A stretch of 5,784 nucleotides of DNA from Candidatus Peribacteraceae bacterium (GTDB lineage: Bacteria; Patescibacteriota; Gracilibacteria; Peribacterales; Peribacteraceae), in NCBI GenBank assembly GCA_018061525.1, contig JAGOUB010000063.1, positions 1 to 5,784 on the forward strand, read 5' to 3'. Made by a program: the position numbers and the translations under genes. Positions 1 through 5,163 of this stretch are shown one piece after another (positions within the stretch are counted from its first letter, which is position 1; the number at the start of each line of letters is the position of its first letter). Under the pieces are notes generated by a model. It saw nothing but the letters and a program-made list of their open reading frames with translations, made no database searches and had not been told where the DNA came from.

Positions 1-438
1 ATGGAGTTCACCGAGCGCTACCCGGCGGACGTGGACATGCGCCTCGTCCCCTGGCCGGAGCCTAAGCCCCAGAAGAGCAACGGACGCGTGCTCCGCGGCG
101 GCGTCGGCGACGTTCCCGCCCCCCTGGTGAAGCCGAACCTCGTGGACGTGCTCATCGCCCACCTGGCCAAGGTCGGGCAGCCCGCGCTCGTGCTCCCCTC
201 CTACCACCTCTCGAGCACCGAGCTCGACCGGCTCGTTGCCTTCTGCCTGGAGCAGGGCCACATCCCGTTCATCTGCTCCGAGATGATGCTCAGCGCCAAG
301 CAGCGCGCCACCGACGTCTACCTGTGGCGCGAGATGGACCGGCTGGTCGCCAAGATCCGGCCGATCCAGCCGGTCTGCGACGGCCAGTGCCCGACGAAGC
401 AGATGAAGCAACGGAAGTCCGCCCTCATCCTCGCCTGA
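1..438 (+). CDS. Hypothetical protein, 145 aa, start possibly outside window
   Basis: I do not recognise this protein with confidence. The reading frame is open from the first base of the window, so the ATG at position 1 may be the true start or an internal Met; the stop is TGA at 436-438. The N-terminal 45 residues are rich in Pro and charged residues and look extended. From about residue 48 the pattern is alpha/beta: a helix (NLVDVLIAHLAKVG), a strand (PALVLPS, 61-67), a helix (ELDRLVAFCLEQG, 74-86), a strand (HIPFIC) and a long helix (about 100-120). A strand, helix, then 'G-x-I-P-F' layout faintly recalls nucleoside-deoxyribosyltransferase-like or DUF4406 Rossmann proteins, but the catalytic and substrate motifs are not evident. 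Cysteines lie at 82, 92, 126 and 130, the last two as C-x3-C near a basic tail. There is no signal peptide or membrane segment. A strong terminator follows, so it ends its own transcript. Confidence 0.75.
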   Translation: MEFTERYPADVDMRLVPWPEPKPQKSNGRVLRGGVGDVPAPLVKPNLVDVLIAHLAKVGQPALVLPSYHLSSTELDRLVAFCLEQGHIPFICSEMMLSAKQRATDVYLWREMDRLVAKIRPIQPVCDGQCPTKQMKQRKSALILA

Positions 439-454
439 CAGTCCCGTGACTGTC
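437..454 (+). other. Small hairpin at the end of the first gene
   Basis: GACAGT (437-442) and ACTGTC (449-454) are perfect inverted repeats with a 6-base loop. The hairpin starts inside the TGA stop of the first gene and lies 7 bases before the main terminator stem. It has no T-tract of its own. It may stabilise the 3' end of the transcript or be an accessory element of the terminator; this role is inferred. Confidence 0.5.
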
Positions 455-461
455 GCCCCTG

Positions 462-492
462 CCCCTGTCGCGCTCGCGGCAGGGGTCTTTTT
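462..492 (+). terminator. Rho-independent terminator after the first gene
   Basis: A 10-bp stem (462-471 with 476-485, one T-G wobble) closes a 4-base loop GCTC. TCTTTTT (486-492) follows directly. This is a textbook intrinsic terminator on the + strand. The base of the left arm, CCCCTG, is duplicated just upstream (456-461 and 462-467), so CAGGGG at 480-485 could pair with either copy. It ends 17 bases before the rsmI start. Confidence 0.9.
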
Positions 493-509
493 CTGAAAGA
501 ATCACCGCG

Positions 510-1181
510 ATGCTCTCGATCGTCTCCACCCCCATCGGCAACCTCGGCGACATCACCCTGCGCGGACTTGAGACGCTCAAGACCTGCGCGGCCGTGGCCT
601 GCGAGGACACGCGCGTGACGGGCCAGCTGCTGAAGCACCTGGGACTCGAGAAGAAGGAACTCATCAGTCTGCACGGCTACAGCGACCCCCGCCGCACCGA
701 GGGCGTTGTGGAACGCCTCAAGCTGGGCGAGCACATCGTGCTCGTAAGCGACGCCGGCACACCCGGCATCAGCGACCCCGGCTTCTTATTGGTGTCCAAG
801 GCGCGCGCGGCCGGCGTGAAAGTAGAAGCCGTACCCGGCGCGGCCGCTTTCTTGGCGGCGCTCTCGGTGAGCGGATTGCCCATCCATAACTTCCGCTATC
901 TTGGCTTCCTACCGCTCAAAAAGGGACGCCAGACCTTGCTCAAGACCTTCGTCGCCGAGGAGGACACGATCGTCTTCTACGAGTCGGTACACCGCATCGA
1001 GCGCACGCTCATGGAACTGGCCGAGGTGCTGACCACGCAGCCCGAGCGCCGCGTGGTGGTGGGACGCGAACTGACGAAGATGCACGAAGAAGTCGTCGAC
1101 GCGACCGTGGCCACGCTGCCCGACGCCGCGCGCGCCATCACCAAGAAGGGAGAATTCGTGGTGATGATCGGCCCGCTCTGA
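510..1181 (+). CDS. rsmI: 16S rRNA (cytidine(1402)-2'-O)-methyltransferase RsmI, short form
   Basis: RsmI 2'-O-methylates C1402 in the 16S rRNA decoding centre, using S-adenosylmethionine. The 223-aa protein shows the family motifs in order: STPIGNLGDITLRGL (6-20), CEDTR (31-35), VSDAGTPGISDPG (79-91, the SAM-binding region of the tetrapyrrole-methylase fold), VPGAAAFLAALSVSGLP (108-124), LGFLPLKKGR (131-140), FYESVHRI (156-163) and GRELTKMHEE (185-194). The usual YESPHR motif reads YESVHR here. The protein ends at the strand EFVVMIGP, whereas E. coli RsmI (about 286 aa) continues with a small helical C-terminal domain; I see no frameshift causing this. The ATG at 510 is chosen because family similarity begins at residue 3. 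No clear Shine-Dalgarno is seen and no separate promoter is recognisable in the 17 bases after the preceding terminator. ruvA follows after 62 bases. Confidence 0.95.
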   Translation: MLSIVSTPIGNLGDITLRGLETLKTCAAVACEDTRVTGQLLKHLGLEKKELISLHGYSDPRRTEGVVERLKLGEHIVLVSDAGTPGISDPGFLLVSKARAAGVKVEAVPGAAAFLAALSVSGLPIHNFRYLGFLPLKKGRQTLLKTFVAEEDTIVFYESVHRIERTLMELAEVLTTQPERRVVVGRELTKMHEEVVDATVATLPDAARAITKKGEFVVMIGPL

Positions 1182-1208
1182 GAGGCACAACGTCAAGCGC
1201 GCTCGACG

Positions 1209-1235
1209 GTGACAAGCGCCGTCTTCTGGTACCAT
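1209..1235 (+). promoter_or_regulatory. Candidate extended -10 promoter for ruvA
   Basis: GTGACA (1209-1214, 5 of 6 matches to TTGACA) and TACCAT (1230-1235, 4 of 6) are 15 bases apart, and the -10 box is preceded by TG at 1227-1228, as in extended -10 promoters. The predicted transcription start (about 1241-1243) falls on or just before the ruvA ATG at 1244, which would make the mRNA nearly leaderless. The spacing is short, so confidence is modest. Confidence 0.4.
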
Positions 1236-1243
1236 CTTTGCTG

Positions 1244-1825
1244 ATGATCGCCCACCTGCGCGGGACTGTCGGCAAGGGGAAGCCCGGGGTGATGACGGTG
1301 GATGTCCAAGGAGTGGGGTACCGCGTGCTCGCGCCCATGTCGGTGTGGGACCAATTGGAGGACGGACGAACGGCAACGGTGCACATCTCCAGCTACATCC
1401 GCGAGGACCGCTTTGACCTGTTTGGCTTCGCCGACGCCGGCGGCAAGGCGCTCTTCGAGGCGTTGATCGAGTGCCAGGGCGTGGGACCCAAGATGGGACT
1501 CGAGCTCTGCGACGTGCCGCGTTCCATCCTGTTGCAGGCCATCGCCGAGGACGACGCGAGCGTCTTGAAAAACGTGAAGGGTGTCGGTACAAAGACGGCC
1601 GAAAAACTCCTGCTCGAGCTCAAGAACCTATCGGAGAAGGACCCGGGACTGTTCGCTTCCCCGGCCGCGATGGGCGAGCTCGGTCCCCACCTCGACCGTG
1701 ACGCCGTCGCCGCGCTGCTGCAGCTCGGATACGCGCAGGAGCTGGTGATGGAGACGCTCAAGGCGCTCCCCCGCTCGCTCAAGACGACCGAAGACCGCGT
1801 TACCGCCGCCCTCCGCAGCCTATGA
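1244..1825 (+). CDS. ruvA: Holliday junction branch migration complex subunit RuvA
   Basis: RuvA binds four-way DNA junctions as a tetramer and loads the RuvB motor for branch migration. The 193-aa protein has the full three-domain layout. The N-terminal OB fold (about 1-62) begins MIAHLRG and includes VQGVGYRVLAP (21-31). The segment REDRFDLFGF (53-62) carries Glu54-Asp55, matching the acidic pin of E. coli RuvA (Glu55, Asp56). Two helix-hairpin-helix motifs follow: ECQGVGPKMGLEL (76-88) and VKGVGTKTAEKLLLELK (111-127). The C-terminal domain III (about 151-193, DRDAVAALLQLGY) contacts RuvB in the family. I chose ATG 1244 over the in-frame TTG at 1238 because RuvA proteins start MI-x-x-L-x-G. 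No Shine-Dalgarno is visible. The stop overlaps the pgi start as ATGA, implying translational coupling. ruvB and ruvC are not in this window. Confidence 0.96.
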   Translation: MIAHLRGTVGKGKPGVMTVDVQGVGYRVLAPMSVWDQLEDGRTATVHISSYIREDRFDLFGFADAGGKALFEALIECQGVGPKMGLELCDVPRSILLQAIAEDDASVLKNVKGVGTKTAEKLLLELKNLSEKDPGLFASPAAMGELGPHLDRDAVAALLQLGYAQELVMETLKALPRSLKTTEDRVTAALRSL

Positions 1826-3099
1826 TCTCCCTCTCTATCGACGGCCTCCTCGGCAAGACCATCACGCCCGCCATGGGCATCGCCGAGAGCGAACTCACCG
1901 CCATGCGCACGCCCGTGCGCCGTGCGATCGAGCAGTTCTTGGAGGAGCGCAAAGAGGGCGACCACGCCTGGGGCCTCGACCCCTACGCTAAAAAGGTGAT
2001 CGCGCAGGTGAAAGAGACGGCCGCTGCCGTGAAGCGCTCGCGCGTCGAGACCGTGCTGTGGCTCGGCATCGGCGGCTCGGGCCTGGGACCCAAGGTGCTG
2101 CAGGAAGCCTTCGAGCTGCCGGCCTCGGTGGAATTCGTCGTCGTCGACACCATTGACCCCGCCGCGCTCAAGGTGATCACCGACGTGGTGGACTGGAGCA
2201 AAACGCTCGTGGTGGTGGTGAGCAAGTCGGGCGAGACGCTCGAGACGATGAGCGCGTTCTTCCTTTGTTGGGACCGCCTCAAGAAGGCCCGCAAGGCGCT
2301 GGCCAAGGACCGCGTCATCGCCATCACCGATCCCAAGGAAGGCGCCCTCAAGACGTTCTGCTTGGAGCAGGGCATTGAAACACTGCCCATCCAGCCGGGC
2401 GTCGGCGGCCGCTACTGCATCTTCTCGCCTGTGGGCCTGCTGCCCATCGCGCTGCTGGGCGGCGACGTGGACGCGTTCGTGCGCGGCGCCAAGGCGATGG
2501 ACACGCGCTGCCAATCGACGGTGCTGGAGGAGAACCCGGCCGCGCTGTTGGCCGCGTCGCAGTGGCTGCTCGATACCAAGAAGCACTACCCGATCCGCGT
2601 GATCATGCCCTACGGCCACCGGCTGCAGTCGCTTGGCCGCTGGAACCAACAGCTCATCGCCGAAAGCCTGGGCAAAGCCGAGACACAGAACCCGATCCCC
2701 ATGGCCGCGCTCGGCACGCAGGACCAGCACTCGCTCCTGCAGCAGTGGCTGGCCGGTCCGCGCCGCTGCTGGCACCTGATCGTGCGCGAGAAGGAGCACC
2801 CGGAGCTCCGCCTGCCCGAGATCACCGACCCCGCCTTCCGCTGGCTCTCCAAGCGCTCGTTCGGCGACCTGCTCGATGCCTGTGCCGAGGGCACGGCCGG
2901 CGCGCTCACGGCCCAGAAGCGCCCGCACGCCATGCTCACCCTCGACCGCCTGGACGAGGAGAACCTGGGCGCACTCTTCTTCCTGCTCCTCACCGAGGTC
3001 GTCTTGCTGGGCAAGCTCTACCGCCTGAACCCCTACGGCCAGCCGGCCGTGGAGCTCGGCAAGAAGCGCACGCGCCAGATCCTTGGTATCGACCAGTGA
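1822..3099 (+). CDS. pgi: Glucose-6-phosphate isomerase
   Basis: PGI interconverts glucose 6-phosphate and fructose 6-phosphate in glycolysis and gluconeogenesis in the cytoplasm. The protein has 425 aa, shorter than E. coli PGI (about 549) and close to the compact bacterial forms. Two SIS sugar-isomerase subdomains are seen: the first has LGIGGSGLGPK (81-91) and the phosphate-binding loop SKSGET (134-139), followed by GVGGRYCIFSPVGLLPIAL (193-211). Catalytic residues inferred from family motifs are Glu281 in QQLIAESLGK, His303 in GTQDQHS (298-304) and Lys414 in QPAVELGKKR (407-416). The 'DQHS...Q....GP' form differs from the E. coli-type 'NGQH' form, and the usual FNQPGVE appears as YGQPAVE. 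All catalytic positions are kept, so an active enzyme is expected. The ATG sits inside the ruvA stop (ATGA) with no Shine-Dalgarno, suggesting coupled translation. The end of the gene carries the promoter of the next gene. Confidence 0.96.
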   Translation: MISLSIDGLLGKTITPAMGIAESELTAMRTPVRRAIEQFLEERKEGDHAWGLDPYAKKVIAQVKETAAAVKRSRVETVLWLGIGGSGLGPKVLQEAFELPASVEFVVVDTIDPAALKVITDVVDWSKTLVVVVSKSGETLETMSAFFLCWDRLKKARKALAKDRVIAITDPKEGALKTFCLEQGIETLPIQPGVGGRYCIFSPVGLLPIALLGGDVDAFVRGAKAMDTRCQSTVLEENPAALLAASQWLLDTKKHYPIRVIMPYGHRLQSLGRWNQQLIAESLGKAETQNPIPMAALGTQDQHSLLQQWLAGPRRCWHLIVREKEHPELRLPEITDPAFRWLSKRSFGDLLDACAEGTAGALTAQKRPHAMLTLDRLDEENLGALFFLLLTEVVLLGKLYRLNPYGQPAVELGKKRTRQILGIDQ

Positions 3100-3111
3100 G
3101 CCGCGTACAAT
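3083..3111 (+). promoter_or_regulatory. Sigma70-type promoter for thioredoxin
   Basis: TTGGTA (3083-3088, 4 of 6 matches) and TACAAT (3106-3111, 5 of 6) are separated by exactly 17 bases. The promoter overlaps the last codons and stop of pgi. The predicted start near 3118 gives a leader of about 19 bases, pyrimidine-rich and C-rich (ttacccacacccgccc), with no Shine-Dalgarno before the ATG at 3137. It also argues against starting translation at the upstream in-frame TTG, which is the -35 box itself. Confidence 0.7.
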
Positions 3112-3136
3112 TCGTTTCGTTTACCCACACCCGCCC

Positions 3137-3457
3137 ATGGCATCCGCCGTCACCGACGCTACGTTCAAGACCGAAGTCCTCGATTCGACCGTCCCCGTGC
3201 TCGTCGATTTCTGGGCTCCCTGGTGCGGCCCCTGCCGCGTCATGTCGCCGCTGCTCGATGAGCTGGGCACCGAGTACGCCGGCAAAATCAAAGTGGTGAA
3301 GATGAACGTGGACGAGAACATGGACGTGCCGAGCCAGTACAACGTGATGAGCCTCCCCACCTTCTTCATCTTCAAGGCCGGCCAGCCCGCGGGTTTCTTT
3401 GTGGGCACCCGGTCCAAGGAGGACCTCAAGCGCGAGGTCGAGAAGGCGATCGCCTAA
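3137..3457 (+). CDS. trxA: Thioredoxin
   Basis: This is a small cytoplasmic dithiol-disulfide oxidoreductase that reduces protein disulfides and is recycled by thioredoxin reductase. The 106-aa length is typical. Key features are the strand VPVLVDFWA with buried Asp24, the active site WCGPC with Cys30 and Cys33 (residues 29-33), the strand KIKVVKMNVDEN (50-61), and the cis-proline Pro74 in MSLPTFFIFKAG (71-82). A final helix runs from KEDLKREVEKAI (94-105). There is no signal peptide or membrane segment. I chose ATG 3137 because it fits the family N-terminus and lies downstream of a good promoter; the longer in-frame extension begins in the -35 box. The next gene starts one base after the stop, so the two are probably one transcript. 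The symbol trxA is assigned by family, since a paralogue elsewhere cannot be excluded. Confidence 0.94.
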   Translation: MASAVTDATFKTEVLDSTVPVLVDFWAPWCGPCRVMSPLLDELGTEYAGKIKVVKMNVDENMDVPSQYNVMSLPTFFIFKAGQPAGFFVGTRSKEDLKREVEKAIA

Positions 3458-3458
3458 T

Positions 3459-3716
3459 ATGGGCGTCTATCTCATCTACGCCGCCGGCCTCATCGGACCC
3501 TTCTTGATGATCATGTACCGGGAGTCGCTCGGCGACATCATGGGCGAGCCAGCCTGGAGCAAGCCGATCGGCGGCATCTACGCCGTAGTGGTCTACATCG
3601 CCATCGGCATCTTCTTCTGGACGATCGCGGAGATGACGCACTCCACCGACGTGCTCTTCCACTTTTTGACGTACTTCGTGGGCGGCGCGCCCAAGGCCAA
3701 CGATTTCGGCGTCTAA
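3459..3716 (+). CDS. Small two-helix membrane protein co-transcribed with thioredoxin
   Basis: I do not recognise a named family. The 85-aa protein has two clear hydrophobic segments, residues 3-19 (VYLIYAAGLIGPFLMIM) and about 37-57 (IGGIYAVVVYIAIGIFFWTIA), joined by the polar loop YRESLGDIMGEPAWSKP (20-36). A third, weaker hydrophobic stretch covers 65-75, and the tail GGAPKANDFGV is polar. There are no cysteines, so it cannot itself exchange disulfides with thioredoxin. The ATG at 3459 is one base after the thioredoxin stop; AGAAGG at 3441-3446 is a possible but distant ribosome site. Longer in-frame translation from upstream would run over the thioredoxin frame with an Arg/Ser-rich sequence typical of a shadow. 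The TAA stop runs directly into the convergent terminator. A role as an integral membrane protein is inferred from hydrophobicity only. Confidence 0.85.
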   Translation: MGVYLIYAAGLIGPFLMIMYRESLGDIMGEPAWSKPIGGIYAVVVYIAIGIFFWTIAEMTHSTDVLFHFLTYFVGGAPKANDFGV

Positions 3717-3743
3717 AAAAACGCCTGGCCGGAAGGGCCAGGC
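3715..3743 (-). terminator. Intrinsic terminator between convergent genes
   Basis: GCCTGGCC (3723-3730) and GGCCAGGC (3736-3743) form a perfect 8-bp stem with a 5-base loop. Read on the - strand, the stem is followed within one base by seven T (A-tract 3715-3721 on +), which makes a strong terminator for the 117-aa - strand gene ending at 3771. On the + strand the stem is followed only by ATGGGTTGTTT, so termination of the thioredoxin operon here is plausible but weaker. The A-tract overlaps the TAA stop of the small membrane protein. Confidence 0.88.
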
Positions 3744-3770
3744 ATGGGTTGTTTCGGCGACCGACGGCGG

Positions 3771-4124
3771 TCAGGGGCGTTGGAATTTGGCGACGGCACT
3801 GCCGTCCGCGAGGGGCGCTTCGACGATGACGCGGACCGACTGCGGCCGAGGCTGGCGCATGGCGACGAAGAATTCGCTGAGATCATCCGCCAGTTTCTGG
3901 CGATCGCTCTCGAGTTCACGGCCCGGTAAGCCGCTGACCACCGCCCGAAGGTCGCTGCCGAGGGGCCGCACCAGTTCGGCGACGAAGGCGACGTACGGCT
4001 CGCCGTCGTCATCGGGACGGAAGCCGGGAAGAGCGCGGACCAGGTCGGCGATGCTCTGCTGCCAGCCGATGAGCTGGCCTTGGGGGACGTCGGGTTCGAC
4101 GCCGAATACTTCAACCAAGGGCAT
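3771..4124 (-). CDS. Small protein with tautomerase-superfamily-like pattern
   Basis: This 117-aa protein is not firmly assigned. It begins Met-Pro-Leu-Val-Glu-Val-Phe-Gly. After Met removal Pro would be the N-terminal residue, as in the catalytic Pro-1 of the tautomerase superfamily (4-oxalocrotonate tautomerase, CHMI, MIF). The predicted order fits a double beta-alpha-beta: strand 3-8, helix about 16-32, strand 43-52 (PYVAFVAELV), strand 59-65 (LRAVVSGL), helix about 71-90 (ESDRQKLADDLSEFFVAMR), strand 97-102 (VRVIVE), then a short tail. Known family members use several second-shell residues that I cannot verify here. It has no cysteine, signal peptide or membrane segment. The start is supported by the Shine-Dalgarno AGGAG (complement of 4131-4135), 6 bases upstream, one of the few clear ones in this window. 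It has its own promoter and a strong terminator, so it is likely monocistronic. Confidence 0.82.
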   Translation of the reverse strand: MPLVEVFGVEPDVPQGQLIGWQQSIADLVRALPGFRPDDDGEPYVAFVAELVRPLGSDLRAVVSGLPGRELESDRQKLADDLSEFFVAMRQPRPQSVRVIVEAPLADGSAVAKFQRP

Positions 4125-4130
4125 GAATGT

Positions 4131-4135
4131 CTCCT
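4131..4135 (-). promoter_or_regulatory. Shine-Dalgarno site for the 117-aa gene
   Basis: Read on the - strand this is AGGAG, 6 bases before the ATG at 4124-4122. It fixes the start codon. It stands out because the thioredoxin, ruvA, pgi and 288-aa genes here have no comparable site. Confidence 0.8.
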
Positions 4136-4171
4136 GTGCGAAAGGGCGAGGAATGGAACGAGCGTGAATGC

Positions 4172-4201
4172 ACTATAAAGACAATTATAAAATTACGTCA
4201 A
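4172..4201 (-). promoter_or_regulatory. Sigma70-type promoter for the 117-aa gene
   Basis: On the - strand TTGACG (4201-4196, 5 of 6 matches) is followed after 18 bases by TATAGT (4177-4172, 5 of 6). The spacer is AT-rich in an otherwise GC-rich region. The predicted leader of about 40 bases ends in the AGGAG ribosome site. The -35 box is one arm of a perfect inverted repeat. Confidence 0.75.
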
Positions 4202-4208
4202 ATTGACG
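4196..4208. repeat. Palindrome over the -35 box, possible operator
   Basis: CGTCAA and TTGACG are perfect inverted repeats around a single A (13 bases in all). The left arm is the -35 box of the 117-aa gene on the - strand. A dimeric repressor bound here would block that promoter; this is an inference from position and symmetry, and a 6-bp arm can occur by chance. Confidence 0.35.
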
Positions 4209-4211
4209 GTT

Positions 4212-4236
4212 CATCGCTCGTGCAAAGGCATCGCTC
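4212..4236. repeat. Direct repeat of CATCGCTC, two copies
   Basis: CATCGCTC occurs at 4212-4219 and 4229-4236, with starts 17 bases apart. The pair lies between the stop of the 288-aa gene and the -35 box of the 117-aa gene, upstream of that promoter. It could be a regulator binding site, or chance. Confidence 0.35.
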
Positions 4237-5103
4237 TTACTTCACCAAGGAACCGTCGAGCGTCCACTCTCCCATGTCCTTGAACAGTTCGCGCTTCTTG
4301 ATGACCTTCTTGCCGCCTTCCTGAACCTCCGTCGTCCCATCTACGGAGAAGACGCCGCTTCTCGCTTTTATAACCTCGGTGAGCTTCCACTGCTGCTTCA
4401 CGCCGCCGATCTCGGTGGTGACCCTGACGCGACGCAGGAGCGTGGCACGGGACTCGGTGCCTCCGTCGGTCATATTTGACTCCAGGGTGACCTTCTCGCC
4501 TTTTTTCGTCGTACCCTTGAGTAACACCGTAAATGGCAGCTCGACTTCAGCCAACTTGCGCAGGGTGCCGGGCACATCCTTGCGGGACACGTTTTGCTGG
4601 TCGTTCAAACTCAGCGTCTCGTCGTTACCATTGAACACGAATTTAATATCCCCGGATGTGCTGCCGCCCGCAGGCGTCACGGTGCCGCGGAGGGTATTGT
4701 TGGCCAGAGCGTCGCCGTCGGACGTGTTCAGTGTAATTGCCGCATCGGCGGGTATGTTCAGCGCGCGCTTCACCGCAGCCTTGATGCCGGGGAGATCCTT
4801 GTTGCCGACCAGGTATTTGTTATCCGGCCCCTTCTTGCCGAGCATGCTGAGCTGGCGGCGTACGAGCGGCGACAGGTTGGCGATCGTGTCCTTGAATACG
4901 CCCTCATTCACCGGCGGCGCCACGGCGGCCGTCAGCTGGTCGTCGGCCTCGGCGAATTCTTCGGCCTCTTCGGCCTGTTCCTCCGCGTCGCGGGTCAACT
5001 GGCGCTGGCGCTGCTCCTGGCGATCGATCGGGGTCGGCACATCGGCCACGCGATCAGCGGGGCGGGACAACTCCGGATTGTTGGAACTCTCAGGGCTCAA
5101 CAT
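4237..5103 (-). CDS. Hypothetical protein, 288 aa, acidic coiled N-terminus and beta-rich body
   Basis: I do not recognise a family. Residues 1-27 are polar and Pro-rich. Residues 28-56 form a Gln/Arg then Glu/Ala-rich stretch (RQEQRQRQLTRDAEEQAEEA onward) that is likely helical or coiled coil. Residues 68-90 and 104-117 look like amphipathic helices (LSPLVRRQLSMLGKK; LPGIKAAVKRALNI). From about 120 onward the sequence alternates short strands and turns rich in Gly, Thr and Asn, ending EWTLDGSLVK. There are no cysteines and no signal peptide or membrane helix, so a soluble, cytoplasmic protein is suggested. The frame stays open for a further 27 codons upstream of ATG 5103, but that extension crosses the perfect TATAAT at 5140-5135, so ATG 5103 is chosen. 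The leader lacks a Shine-Dalgarno. Coding sequence here has more AT-rich patches than its neighbours, which may mean faster evolution or acquisition. Confidence 0.8.
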   Translation of the reverse strand: MLSPESSNNPELSRPADRVADVPTPIDRQEQRQRQLTRDAEEQAEEAEEFAEADDQLTAAVAPPVNEGVFKDTIANLSPLVRRQLSMLGKKGPDNKYLVGNKDLPGIKAAVKRALNIPADAAITLNTSDGDALANNTLRGTVTPAGGSTSGDIKFVFNGNDETLSLNDQQNVSRKDVPGTLRKLAEVELPFTVLLKGTTKKGEKVTLESNMTDGGTESRATLLRRVRVTTEIGGVKQQWKLTEVIKARSGVFSVDGTTEVQEGGKKVIKKRELFKDMGEWTLDGSLVK

Positions 5104-5134
5104 GCGGGGTGGGTAGGGTTGGTGTGTATCTAGT

Positions 5135-5163
5135 ATTATAGAGTATTTTTGCATTTTTAACAA
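5135..5163 (-). promoter_or_regulatory. Near-consensus promoter for the 288-aa gene
   Basis: On the - strand TTGTTA (5163-5158, 4 of 6 matches) is followed after exactly 17 AT-rich bases by a perfect TATAAT (5140-5135). The start near 5128 gives a leader of about 25 bases (acacaccaaccctacccacc...) that is C-rich, nearly G-free and lacks a Shine-Dalgarno. It is the strongest promoter sequence in the window and shows that the gene is transcribed separately from the ATPase upstream. Confidence 0.82.

Noticed and set aside
1205..1223. Inverted repeat GACGG...CCGTC between rsmI and ruvA as a terminator
   Set aside because: The stem is only 5 bp with a 9-base loop and is followed by TTCT, not a T-tract; it overlaps the candidate ruvA promoter.
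1393..2928. A 511-codon open frame on the - strand opposite ruvA and pgi
   Set aside because: It is antisense to two genes with complete family motifs, is rich in Arg/His/Ala/Gly as GC-rich shadow frames are, and has no recognisable domain.
3083..3136. N-terminal extension of thioredoxin from TTG at 3083
   Set aside because: The extension is encoded by the promoter itself and its sequence does not match the family, whose similarity starts at the ATG at 3137.
2562..3299. A 245-codon + strand frame spanning the end of pgi and the start of thioredoxin
   Set aside because: It overlaps two certain genes in another frame and is an Arg/Pro/Ala-rich shadow.
4379..5116. A 245-codon open frame on the + strand opposite the 288-aa gene
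   Set aside because: Its Ser/Arg-rich composition mirrors the antisense of an acidic/Lys-rich protein, and the - strand frame is longer and has a near-consensus promoter ending at its start.
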